From: Neolecta irregularis DAH-3
Lineage: Eukaryota; Ascomycota; Neolectomycetes; Neolectales; Neolectaceae
Direction: 5' to 3'
DNA length: 17,653 nt
NCBI GenBank assembly: GCA_001929475.1
Contig: LXFE01003563.1
Coordinates: forward strand, 1-17,653
The notes under the pieces were generated by a model. It was not told where the DNA came from and ran no database searches. It saw only the letters and a program-made list of their open reading frames with translations. How positions within the stretch are numbered: position 1 is the first letter of the stretch; each line of letters begins with the position of its first letter. Position numbers and translations under genes: made by a program. This document shows positions 1-8,576 of this stretch, piece by piece.

Positions 1-262
1 TTGCTAGCATAAAATGATTTCTATCTGGCCATTTCTTTCATTGGTGAAGTATGCTGCACATACAAAGTTCACGTCGAATCATCCTGATCACCGTGTCACG
101 TGATCCGTGACAAATCTTGCGAGTGTAACTTTGAGCAAATCGCAATCAATTCACAGTTGAACAACCAACCAACGTATTCAAACGAAACAAACACTATCGG
201 GATCAAAATGTAAAGGCAAAACTAATGGTCTGCCAACAAATTCAATACAAGAAAGTCAAAAG
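1..262. repeat. Left arm of a long inverted repeat
   Basis: The reverse complement of this stretch matches 763-1026 over its whole length, at roughly nine positions in ten by eye, with a few short indels. Shared landmarks include the sequence around the CACGTG-like site near 100-110 and the CTATCTGGCC motif near 20-30. The arm begins at the window edge, so its true outer end may lie outside. It shows no convincing coding potential. Together with the right arm it encloses a GC-rich block and a hAT transposase remnant. Confidence 0.85.
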
Positions 263-374
263 GGGACCTTTGAAGAAACCTCACATGGAGGAAACTACCA
301 AACTGCCATACAACCTAACAACCTGCCAGATTATTATCCATGTGGATGGTTGGATCTCTTGTTGAAGGTGGGAG

Positions 375-515
375 GCATAAATATCCATCCGCCCACCAGC
401 CCCGCCAGAGAGGCTCCGGCAGGCGGACAGGTCAGATTTCTCCGGCAGGATGGCGGCTTACTAATCTGCCTACCTGCCCGCCGGCGGCCCGCCAGCCGAG
501 CGGGTGGACACACTG
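375..515. repeat. GC-rich block with a hAT-like terminal motif
   Basis: A block of about 140 bp, rich in CCCGCC/GGCGGG runs, lies inside otherwise AT-rich sequence. Read on the minus strand, its right edge begins CAGTGTGTCCACCCGC. That closely resembles the left end of the hAT-like element at 11805 (CAGTGTGTCTAACC followed by CCCGCCCGCCGG). It is therefore probably the terminal part of a related or nested element. I found no target-site duplication for this copy. Confidence 0.55.
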
Positions 516-559
516 GATGTTTCCTGTTGATGCAACTGGGTGTCTCACCATATTGTAGG

Positions 560-760
560 CATTGGAGATCACGATGGCCAGTGCCTCAAAAGATGGCATT
601 CGCCATATTTTTTATACCTGCAATGAGTGCAGAATGTGAAAGAGTACTCAGCCAAGTAGAAAAACTGATTACTGATGAAATAAATCATCCTGGGGATGAC
701 ACAGTCGAAGTAGATGAATGCCAGAAGAACTGGCTGCTTAATGGGCTGTTTTGTAAATAG
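560..760 (+). pseudogene. hAT transposase C-terminal fragment
   Basis: The frame ending at the stop at 758-760 encodes AMSAECERV, then LITDE, then a GDDTVE...NWLLNGL tail. This is the pattern of the C-terminal dimerisation region of hAT-family transposases (AMSAECERVFS...NRLGEDTIEASECLKNW in many fungal copies). Only about 60 residues are recognisable. The rest of the transposase, including its catalytic core and zinc finger, is absent, so this is a relic and not an active gene. A related fragment lies at 12105-12258. The piece is enclosed between the two arms of the long inverted repeat. Confidence 0.8.
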
Positions 761-762
761 TT

Positions 763-1026
763 ATGAGTTTTCACTTTCTTGTATTGAATCTGTTGGCAGA
801 CCATTAGTTTCGCCTTTAAATTTTGATCCCGATAGTGCGTGTTTCGTTTGAATACGTTGGTTGGTTGTTCAACTGTGAATTGAGTGCAATTCTCACAAAG
901 TTATACTCGCAAGATTTGTCACGGGTCACGGACACAGTGATCAGGATGATTCGACGTGAACTTTGTATGTGCAGCATACCTCACCAACGAAAGAAATGGC
1001 CAGATAGAAATTATTTTATATTAGAA
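763..1026. repeat. Right arm of a long inverted repeat
   Basis: This is the inverted counterpart of 1-262, separated from it by about 500 bp. Its outer end (GGCCAGATAGAAATTATTTT and onward to about 1055) also matches 12279-12330 in the hAT-like element downstream. That places the arms within the same transposon family. Open frames across the arm are not conserved between the two arms and look fortuitous. Confidence 0.85.
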
Positions 1027-1084
1027 ATTACGGTTATTTAGTGAATTTGGTATTGTACCTATGTAAATTGTCAAAAAGACCATT

Positions 1085-1160
1085 TGCCCGCCGGAGATTG
1101 GTTGACCCTCCCGCCCGCCGGAGGGTGTAAGGATATATCCGGGGTATTACCGGATATATC
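1085..1160. repeat. GC-rich motif pair and ATATATCC palindrome
   Basis: Two copies of a CCCGCCGGAG motif occur at about 1087-1096 and 1114-1125. They are followed by an 11-bp inverted repeat, GATATATCCGG (1132-1142) and CCGGATATATC (1150-1160), with a 7-base loop. The GC motif recurs at 1321-1350, 11821-11833 and 12360-12397, always within transposon-derived DNA. Confidence 0.6.
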
Positions 1161-1234
1161 TTACCAATGAAGCAAGTGGCGGAAAAGAAATAACGGCAAT
1201 TGTGTTTAGAAAGTATACAGACTTAGCGGGCATA

Positions 1235-1275
1235 CCTTAACCTAAGCTCATAAAGTCTACAAGCTTAGGTTAAGG
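1235..1275. repeat. Perfect 14-bp inverted repeat (hairpin)
   Basis: The arms CCTTAACCTAAGCT (1235-1248) and AGCTTAGGTTAAGG (1262-1275) are perfect reverse complements around a 13-base loop. No coding sequence surrounds them. The hairpin may be an internal subterminal repeat of the transposon debris or a separate miniature element. The sequence does not show which. Confidence 0.7.
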
Positions 1276-1319
1276 AATATAACCTAGTCTTATTGGTACA
1301 CAAGAGCTCAACACGTTAC

Positions 1320-1361
1320 AGAGGGTCTCCGGCGGGGTCGGGCGGGCGGGTGGCCACTCTG
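1320..1361 (-). repeat. hAT-like terminal inverted repeat, right end
   Basis: Read on the minus strand from 1361 this begins CAGAGTGGCCACCCGCCCGC, then continues through GACCCCGCCGGAGACCCTC. It resembles the CAGTGTGTC...CCCGCCCGCCGG end of the element at 11805. It probably marks the right boundary of the transposon-derived block that fills the start of the window. The partner end with a matching 8-bp flank is not in the window. Confidence 0.5.
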
Positions 1362-2083
1362 TCGGTGGTACGAATACCGATTCTGTTTTGATTGATCTGT
1401 CACGTGTAAATGAGCCAAACCATTGCTTTCTCGCATGGCATCAGTTTTTGGGGTTTCAAGAATCGGACCCAAGTATGACTAGTACGATTTTCTCTTCGAT
1501 TCCATTTTAGTGATTATTTTTAGCATTGAACTATTCATGTACTCAAGAGAGCAATTCCACCGTAATTTATCCCTTAATCGACTATGCGACAGCATCTCGC
1601 TAAGCCCCGCCTTCATTAGGTGCTAGCCTATGGGTAAACGTCAACTTGCTGAAAACCTGCTTAAAAGCACACGCGGTTCAATATAATAGCATATTTACTC
1701 TTCTTTCCATATGTGGGAAATCATCTAAGAAAACATACTTATGTCGTGCTTTTATGTTTATTCGAAACGACAGCTCTTAGAGCGCAATCTTTAAGAAGAA
1801 TTACACATGGACCTCTTGGGGTATCTTTTTAGCTTTCAATGCTTCCAAAGAATAGGCTGAATTCAAACTGCACGGCAAGTCTACAGATCCATGTATTGCC
1901 TGTTGGAGGTACAGAGATACTTTGTTCATTCAAGCAACGTCATTTTGTTTCGCTTTTGAGACATTTCGTCTTCGCTTCAATTTGTCGCTTTGTTGTTCAC
2001 TCCTCAAAACACTCTTTGTCTACAGAGTACGTAGGCATGTCACGTCACAACCCGAAAGTTGGCTTCATTTGTAAGTCAAAGTT
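1362..2083. other. Intergenic stretch with no supported gene
   Basis: This is about 720 bp of AT-rich sequence between the transposon debris and the ferric-reductase-like promoter. I see short fortuitous frames only, no tRNA fold, and no conserved protein motif on either strand. The distal part may include upstream regulatory DNA for the gene at 2186. Confidence 0.6.
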
Positions 2084-2185
2084 GACTATATAACACTGGG
2101 ATACTCCTTCATTTGATATTCCCTGTCTCTGATTTCTTCTTCTGCTATTTTAACTCATTTCATACCTTGTGTTGAACGCAAGAGT
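2084..2185 (+). promoter_or_regulatory. Core promoter of the ferric-reductase-like gene
   Basis: A TATA-like CTATATAAC lies at about 2084-2092, roughly 95 bp upstream of the start codon. A pyrimidine-rich stretch (CTGATTTCTTCTTCTGC region, 2130-2150) follows. This is a common layout for a fungal promoter with its transcription start in between. I found no ATCWGATAA-type iron-responsive GATA site close by. Confidence 0.5.
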
Positions 2186-4092
2186 ATGCCGACCAGAGCC
2201 CATGATTCAAATTGTCATGACACTGCATCTTATATGTTTATTGGGGTTATGGGTTTGTTGGTCTTCTTTTTCGGATTAATAAGAGTTTGGAGCTGTTGGG
2301 TTTCTGGCTATCGGTATGTGGCATCCACTTGAATCAATCAAGTTCCTCAATTCCTTATAGTCTTCGAACTTCAACCCCAAGTCACCGACCGTTAGGCACC
2401 TTGACCTCTTTCTTTCGACGTATTAACTATCGCCAACCCGTGGCTGTTCTCCCATCCGTTGACCGGCTGGTTGTTCTCGGTATCCTTGGCTTCGCTGCTA
2501 TTATATTTTCATTTGCCGAAGTCGAGTTTGCAAAGTCCACATGGATGCTTTTTCTCAGCATACGTACCGGTTACATGTCTGTTGTCGCGGTTCCTACCAT
2601 TCTTATACTTGTCATCAAATTTAACATTATTGGAAAAATTACGGGGCATTCTAATCAACAGCTTAACTATATTCATCGATTCGGAGGCTGGCTTGTGTTC
2701 ATTCTTGCAAGCGTTCATTCTATTCTACGCATCATCTATCTAATCCAGATTGATGACTTTCAAGAACGCTTAAAGACATCCTTCGCGATCAGGGGTGGGT
2801 TCGCCTTATGGGGCCTTCTCGGTTGGATATGTATTTCAAGTGAATTTCGACATCAGGGCTATGAATTTTTCCTTGTACAAAAGTTGTTATCCAGTTTCGC
2901 ATTCCTTATTTTGTCGATTTTCTTTCACTTGCCAAAAGCATGCGCCGCGTACATCTTTCTCGGACTAGCGCTCATTAGCACAGATCAGCTTTGGCGGCGT
3001 AGTCGAATGTTGCTGAAGAATATCCCGTGCTCAAGGGCCATGATCGAACCATTTGGAGAAGCGACAAAGGTTACGGTCGAAACCTCACACATCGATTGGA
3101 AAGCCGGCCAGCATGCATACATTTTGATTCCAGAACTATCGCTGTTTCAGTCCCATCCATTCACAATATCATCTCGAAAGAAGCTCGAATTTATGGTCCT
3201 TTCAAAGCATGGATTTACGCGGAAGTTACTCGATCATGCAAAAGTATCAGTGACTTGTCGAGTCCTCGTGGACGGTATGTATGGGCATGCTCCGAATTTC
3301 AAACAATTTGGTCAAGTGATGCTTATTGCCGTTTCCACGGGTGCCTCGTATACAGTTCCTATATTCGAAGACATCCTTCAGTCTCTCAGCTGCGTTCGTC
3401 GAATTCACTTCGTGTGGATCATCAAGCTGAGCGAGAGCATTGGATGGTATAGCGAAACGCTAAAGAACGCAGCGTATTCTGCAAGGAAGCTTGGGGTAGA
3501 TGTAAAAATTTCGATCTACGCTACCAGAGAACGAGAACTCGAAAAGCCGTATTATCAGACCATTCTTCCCGCTAAACTAGCTAAAAAGAAGCCTAAACCC
3601 CACCTTCAAGGTTATATATTTACGGTAAACGAACTGGAATTATCACCGGAAGAAGATGTTGCGCCATATATTTATCCCAGCTCTCGCAATATCGCATTTA
3701 CGCCGCCTCGCCAGCCCCAGCTTGGTCATAAAAGCTCCTTTGAAACAGAATACTTTGATCTTTATCTCAGCCGGTCTCAAACCTTTCGCTCTCAATCCAT
3801 AAAATCAAATGTAGGCGACATGAGAAACGCGGCCAAATACGCCATCACACCACCAAAGGAACACGCTATACAAGAGCGTGGATTTCGTCCGATAAAGGGC
3901 CAATCTTTGGATATCCCGTATAAAAAAGGTCGTCCGTCGATACCAGACCTGATTCGAGATGAAGTATCGGAAAGCCCTTATGGAGAAATTGGGATGTGCT
4001 TTTGTGGAAGTGCAGCATTGGCAAGACAAGTCCGCAATACAGTCTGCACAACCCAAAAACAAATATTTCTACATGTCGAAGGGTTTGATTGA
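2186..4092 (+). CDS. Ferric-reductase-like transmembrane protein (FRE family)
   Basis: The model is two exons, 2186-2313 and 2361-4092, with a 47-nt GT-AG intron, giving 619 residues. The long open frame of exon 2 has no upstream ATG, and splicing to ATG 2186 adds a first membrane segment (about residues 16-35). About six more hydrophobic segments follow up to residue 255. The family passes electrons from NADPH through FAD and two haems across the membrane to reduce iron or copper. Seen here: the first haem pair His148/His162 (HRFGGW...SVH), the FAD motif HPFTISS (308-314) and FVWIIK. Several key positions are unusual. The second haem pair has His232 but no His 13-15 residues before it (Lys217/Leu218 instead). 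The NADPH glycine motif reads AVSTGASYTVP, and CGP is CGS (591-593). It may be a diverged or inactive member. SEC22 follows 108 bp downstream on the same strand. Confidence 0.82.
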
Positions 4093-4200
4093 CTACTTGT
4101 AATAAAGTCCATGTAAATATACTTTGTCAGTATATTTTGAGGTGTCAGTTTCCAGAGAACTCATTCAACTCCACCTAGGCCTGACTGCTTGCAACCAACC

Positions 4201-5040
4201 ATGTCTATCAGATCGACTTCAATATCACGTCTTCCAGATGGTTCTTCTTTTTCCAGTAGAAATTAATATTGAATTCAAAGGTCTGCCACTGGCAGCTTCT
4301 GTGGATGATGCACAAGTATGGCATCCTCGGCTCTACTTTTCTAAACACCCAAGGCTGAAACAGACCTTGCAGAATACAAACGCCAAATCAAACTCATCAT
4401 CCGGAAACTAACTCCGACATCGGAGCCTCGGGCTTCGATCGAGTCAGGGCCTTATTACATACAGTATGATTAATATCCCTGTATCAACTGATTCCAAGCT
4501 ACCTTGTTGAGAACAATATCTGCTATACAGTCATCACAGACAGATCTCTTCCGAGAAAGGTTGCTTTTGGATATATGCAGGATCTCGCGAGCGAGTTTTA
4601 CAGTCAGTTTGCTCAGGAGATGGAGAACCCTCGCTTAAGAGCCTATGCATTCGTTCAGTTCGGCACGATATAACGATAATTATCACCCTGACTTGATAGA
4701 CTCATATATGCATACAAAGAAAAAGGAGTACCAAGACTCCAGAAATGCGAATAACTTGGACAAATTAAATGCAGATTTGCAGGATGTTACAAAAGTAATG
4801 ACGAAGAACATCAAAGATCTGCTAGAGCGAGGAGACTCTTTAGATCGTAGGATTCTTATTCTTTTTGATTGCTAATGAGTAGGAATGTCTACACTGTCAA
4901 GTTCACTTAGAGATGAAAGCGCAAAATATAGGAGACGGGCTCGAAACATCAACCTTCAAGCTTTGTTAAGGCAGTGGGCTCCTCTAGGGGCAGCAGGATT
5001 GTTTTTCTTGATTTTTATTTATGTCAAGTTCTTTTGGTAA
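4201..5040 (+). CDS. SEC22: R-SNARE Sec22 (ER-Golgi vesicle fusion)
   Basis: Six exons (4201-4240, 4281-4315, 4354-4463, 4499-4662, 4700-4846, 4883-5040) give 217 residues, the usual Sec22 length. Sec22 is a tail-anchored SNARE for membrane fusion between ER and Golgi. The N-terminal longin domain shows GLPLAASVDD and SEPRASIESG. The SNARE motif shows NLDKLNADL and VTKVMTKNI, with the zero-layer arginine in LLERGDSLDR (about Arg160). A C-terminal anchor (APLGAAGLFFLIFIYVKFFW) ends the protein. The five introns are 35-40 nt. Three use AAG acceptors, and intron 4 (4663-4699) appears to be GC-AG. The first intron (4241-4280) has a weak GTTCTT donor and is the least certain joint. The gene is convergent with ELP5, 90 bp away. 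Confidence 0.92.
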
Positions 5041-5130
5041 TAATTGCATAGGAATGTGCTCTGGATCACACTTGATCGGCATTCAGTTTCGAGGATCTTG
5101 TACTATCTAACCCTAACCATATATGAGATT
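5041..5130. other. Convergent 3' spacer between SEC22 and ELP5
   Basis: These 90 bp separate two stop codons on opposite strands, so both 3' ends must be formed here or overlap. It contains TAACCCTAACC (5107-5117), which resembles nearly two units of the common TTAGGG telomere repeat. It is too short to mean more than chance. Confidence 0.6.
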
Positions 5131-6184
5131 CTATAAAAACAAATCCTCATCTGGGTCTTCTTCGTCAAAGTCATCTGCTGAATCGGGATCGTAGTATATC
5201 ACGCCCAGTTCGCTACTGGTTTCTGCATTGTCAACAACGAAACCTTCCTCAAAACGCACCCTGAGCCTTGAAATGGGGTAGCGTAACACTTTCTTTGGCC
5301 TTCTTCTGCTCTTCATTCAAGGTCAAATTGAAGGTTGTAACAGTTTCCCAATCTTGTTCCTTTGTAGGGATCTCGATCCTCTCTACTTTTAGTTTCTGAA
5401 AAACACTTTTCTCAAAAATATATTTCTCAGATACTCCGCGTCCGCTCTTCCTTCTCTGTTCTAAAGTAACAATACATTTCAATCCGTTCGAACCTTTTGG
5501 GACGACTATCCCTTCAACATCACGCTCGATTTCAATAATTGAAATCTCAGCTCGAGATTTCGCGAAAAGCTCTTGTTGGTAATGTATATAGCTTTCCGTA
5601 TGGATAATTGACGTAGATAATATTGACAGTTCTCTATCAGCAGGCGGTGAATACGGCGGTCGAGCGATGTTGACGTCGAGATGGTATATTAAAACAACCG
5701 ATAATGCTTCAAAAATCAGAACATTATCTGCAAAACACCTACGTCTTAGTTTTAATAAGCGAGAAAGGAAAGATGTTAGTATCGATGAATCCTCTAACAA
5801 AATTCTGGTATATGAGCTAATTGTGATGATAAACTTTTTTCCGTCTGTCTAAGGTTAGTAATGCATTAATTATCGCAATACCATTTGTGAATGATTTTTT
5901 TATCTCTGAAACGATATCCTCGGGAACCCGGTTACGAATCACCACATCGGGGATGTCAGTCTTCCTTTTCGATCCTGTAGTTTCGATATGCACAACTTGA
6001 AACCCGCTATTCCAAGTCACTGTGATTAATGAGTATCATCATACGCGTTTTTCGCTCTCTTCTGAAATTCATAAAGTACAGGAATACCACTCTGAGCGAT
6101 TGTATCGAATATACTCACCAGTGGCGAAGGGTTTTTAAAGTTGAGCAGAGTTTCAATCAGCGAGGAATGGTGTTGAACGGACAT
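5131..6184 (-). CDS. ELP5: Elongator subunit Elp5 (Iki1)
   Basis: Five exons on the minus strand (6184-6045, 6006-5882, 5844-5835, 5804-5260, 5222-5131) give 303 residues. Elp5 is one of the three RecA-like subunits (Elp4/5/6) of Elongator, which makes the cm5 part of the wobble-uridine modification on tRNA. The start MSVQHHSSLIETLLN is followed by LVSIFDTIAQSG. The strand KKILLEDSS, VVLIYHLDV, and LEQRRKSGRGVSEKY come next. Near the end are NLTLNEEQ, TLPHFKAQ and the acidic tail DDFDEEDPDEDLFL, all typical of the Iki1 family. As in yeast Elp5, no P-loop is seen. Introns are 38, 37, 30 and 37 nt. The 10-nt third exon and the 30-nt intron are unusual but restore the conserved KKILLEDSS strand. 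The region upstream faces the CAF16-like fragment. Confidence 0.9.
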
Positions 6185-6525
6185 GTCAAAGTTTCCATTT
6201 TCTCGAAACCTGAATGACAAACATTTACAATCATCTTCCGATGAGATCTTTGCTCAAATATCTCAGATCTCGGACAATACTGACGCTTTCAGGGTGGATC
6301 AAGCATTTTGGGGTGTCAACTCAAATGCTTAAGTAGTGAAAAACTTTTCCATATCTCGAGAACTTTTGAATTGAAAAATGAGCTGGTTTCTGCTTTCTCT
6401 TGATAAACTTACCCATGGGAGTTCTCGGGAAGTTGAGGGTATATAGCAAGAAGGCAAAAGCAATTGAAAGCTATATATATATTGCTCTGACTGCGGTCAA
6501 ATCAAATGTTCTAGTAGAGTGCAAC
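6185..6525. promoter_or_regulatory. Divergent intergenic region, ELP5 / CAF16-like
   Basis: These 341 bp separate the start codons of ELP5 (minus) and the CAF16-like fragment (plus). A TATA-like run CTATATATATATTG lies at 6470-6483, about 45 bp before the plus-strand start. I see no gene and no distinct TATA box for ELP5 on the opposite side. Confidence 0.5.
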
Positions 6526-7061
6526 ATGATAGAGTCTCACTAATCGAGGTATCAATAATATTTTTGCAGTACAAGTAACAGATATGGAAAAAGACGATTA
6601 AGTGTCAAGAATCTAACCTTTTGTTTCGACAATGAATGTCTATATCTCGGCCCCAAACTGAGATGCACAATGAACGAATAGCCTTGGATCATATAACGTT
6701 TAATCGGCCTCCAGGGAGTCGCACGTTGTTGATTGGCGCAGATGGGGCAGGTTTTCAAAAATTCCAGGATGCTCTGGAGCTTCAGGAAAGACCACGTTGC
6801 TTCGAATATTAGCTGGTAAACGATTAGCTCAACATGGGCTAGCTCGGGTACAAGGAATTGATCCCTTCCGAGAGGGGAACCAAGTATTTCTTCATATCCA
6901 AGACGAATACTTACCGAGAAGAATGTTACATATCTTGGAACGGGTATCATTGATGTGTTGGCATGTCTGAGATAAACCGCCAAGAACAAAAGCAATTAGT
7001 AGTAAGATCGCGAAAACCGCCAATACTTTTCTACCTGTTTCATTGTGCAAGATCGATTTAG
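6526..7061 (+). pseudogene. CAF16-like ABC ATPase, truncated after the P-loop region
   Basis: Exons 6526-6533, 6570-6637, 6682-6750, 6786-6883 and 6919-6943, then a last uncertain exon 6985-7061, give about 115 residues. The spliced N-terminus matches the Caf16 class of soluble ABC ATPases: VKNLTFCF, PPGSRTLLIGADGAGKTTLL (Walker A, GADGAGKT) and ILAGKRLAQHG. These are followed by GIDPFREG and VTYLGT. Caf16 proteins normally run near 290-350 residues, with an LSDGQ-type signature, Walker B and a switch histidine. None of these can be found before the next gene starts at 7196, and after VTYLGT the frame reads an unrelated tail to a stop. I therefore call it a 3'-truncated gene. The intact splice sites and P-loop suggest recent loss, or a retained short product. 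Its closest full-length relative could instead be another soluble ABC protein. Confidence 0.7.
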
Positions 7062-7195
7062 ACTAGCAGTACATTTAGACACCTTCATGAATAGCTGCAT
7101 CACCATCCAATAGCCAGATCCTGCTTTCAAGAATGACACGTCAGTAACTTTGGATCAAACTGGCGTTATTCTAGTCATCAATTCTTTTTTTCAGT

Positions 7196-8473
7196 ATGTT
7201 TCCATTCTCACCAGCAACCGTTACTGTAACACACACGGTTACTCCTGAACCCGTATACTTTCCCGATTGTCCAGTGTTGGACTATTTGGCGAGGATTTCA
7301 GCAAGTCAATTACCCGAGTGCATCTCAAACTCTGCCCCTGTTTTGATAATTTTAGATTAAGTTTTGCATCCGGGATCCTGGTACCTTTTGTTCATTTCGA
7401 AAGCTCAAATACCCTTAGCTTGGTCAACTGTCATTTCTAATCGTTACATTTATCTTTGTAACTTCGTTCGTATGTGGAACAGCAAAGAAACCAATCTCAG
7501 AATCGGTCGAATTTACAGTAGTGTTCTCGACGGAGAAAAGTTGATCATCTCAGGCACCGAAAGCAGAGAACCTGTCAATAACACCAGAACCGCTTCTCAG
7601 CAATACCATACTTCTCAAGAAAACGAAATACTCCGTTCCCAAAAATGGGAGTGAAAGCTTATGTTGGCTCAACGTCTTGGTTGCTCAAGCATTGACACAC
7701 TTTCGCGATCCCAAGATAAAGGAAGCTATGGTCAATACTTTAGAAAATATTATGAATGGACCTGATAAACCTGGAATTGTGGTATGATCATTTACTCCAC
7801 ATAAACTGATCGCCAAGGAGCATATCAGTATAACAAGACTCGAACTCGGAAATCAGTTTCCCATTATGAGTAATTGTCGTGTATCTTCTTGTGGTGATAA
7901 ATCGGAACAATTGGTACAAAACCGTCATATTGTCACAAGTTAATCCGTATAGAGAGTCCAAATTGACATCGATTTCACAGATTTTATTACTCTGGGCGTT
8001 GAAACAAAGGTCCTGCTGATTGGTGCCCTCCCAATTGCGCTAGAAGTATCTCTCTTAAGATTTAATGGAACGGTAGAGACTATCTGATTATCACCTTTCT
8101 TTACACTTTCTAGATTACTATTGCCTTCATGCCCTCTACAGACTCTATGGATCCTCTTAAACCAAGCGCCTTCAACTTTAATTTCACACCGAAATATAGG
8201 CTTGTCCTCGACGTTCGTTCAGTCGTTGGCGCACGTTCTCAATTCAGAAATATCCCCAAAATCTCCGAACTTGTTGAAGGTCAAATTCGTTCTACTTTCG
8301 CATCGCTATGTGTTGAACCCCAGTTTCAAAAAATTGCCATGCCAGGATTCTGGTCAAGTGAAAAGGAGGGACTTAATCCGTTTACAGTGTTTGAGAGTGA
8401 TAGTTCATTTGAAGCCGAGCTTGGTGAAAGTCTTCGCAAGGCTTCGGCGTTTTTTGGCGAGATCTGGTATTAA
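7196..8473 (+). CDS. ERMES subunit Mmm1, diverged copy A
   Basis: Seven exons (7196-7317, 7356-7380, 7419-7517, 7554-7781, 7818-7913, 7953-8072, 8114-8473) give 349 residues. Mmm1 is the ER-anchored subunit of ERMES, which tethers ER to mitochondria and moves lipid through SMP domains. Residues 50-67 (LGQLSFLIVTFIFVTSFV) are the membrane anchor after a short lumenal N-terminus. The SMP domain starts near Trp120 (ESLCWLNVLVAQ) and contains LGNQFPIMSNCR and DIDFTDFITLGVETK. The VGARSQFRNIPKISELVE motif and CVEPQFQKIAMPGFW follow. Compared with copy B (15938-17228), it lacks six residues in the stretch after VETKVLL. It has Cys119 where B has Asp, and its C-terminal tail differs. All splice sites and the frame are intact, so it is not obviously a pseudogene. 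It converges on ELP2 with 103 bp between the stops. Confidence 0.87.
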
Positions 8474-8576
8474 TCATTTCTGATAACATGGAAATTTCGA
8501 GTTTTCTTTGACATTTTACCTTCATAAGATGATGATATTTACAAGTATATACATGCATCTAGATATATGGGATGAG

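Noticed and set aside
350-558. Open frames through the GC-rich block at 375-515
   Set aside because: Their composition follows the repetitive GC-rich DNA. Only the part after about 560 resembles a hAT transposase.
823-1041. Open frame in the right inverted-repeat arm
   Set aside because: The matching left arm does not preserve this frame because of indels and substitutions, so it is not under coding constraint.
1839-2093. 84-residue frame upstream of the ferric-reductase-like gene
   Set aside because: No recognisable motif, and it overlaps the presumed promoter with its TATA-like element.
2287-2360. A non-ATG (TTG) start for the ferric-reductase-like gene
   Set aside because: Splicing 2314-2360 joins the long frame to ATG 2186 and adds a good membrane segment, with a GTATGT donor and TAG acceptor. 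No ATG exists in the unspliced frame.
2186-5040. A functional unit formed by the ferric-reductase-like gene and SEC22
   Set aside because: They are merely adjacent on the same strand. No known pathway links them, and no shared signal is visible.
5107-5117. Telomere-like TAACCCTAACC
   Set aside because: Fewer than two repeat units. Too short to support an interstitial telomere or a functional telobox without conservation data.
6552-6995. A 147-residue minus-strand open frame
   Set aside because: It is antisense to the spliced CAF16-like exons, whose plus-strand reading gives a Walker A motif and family sequence. The minus frame has no recognisable domain.
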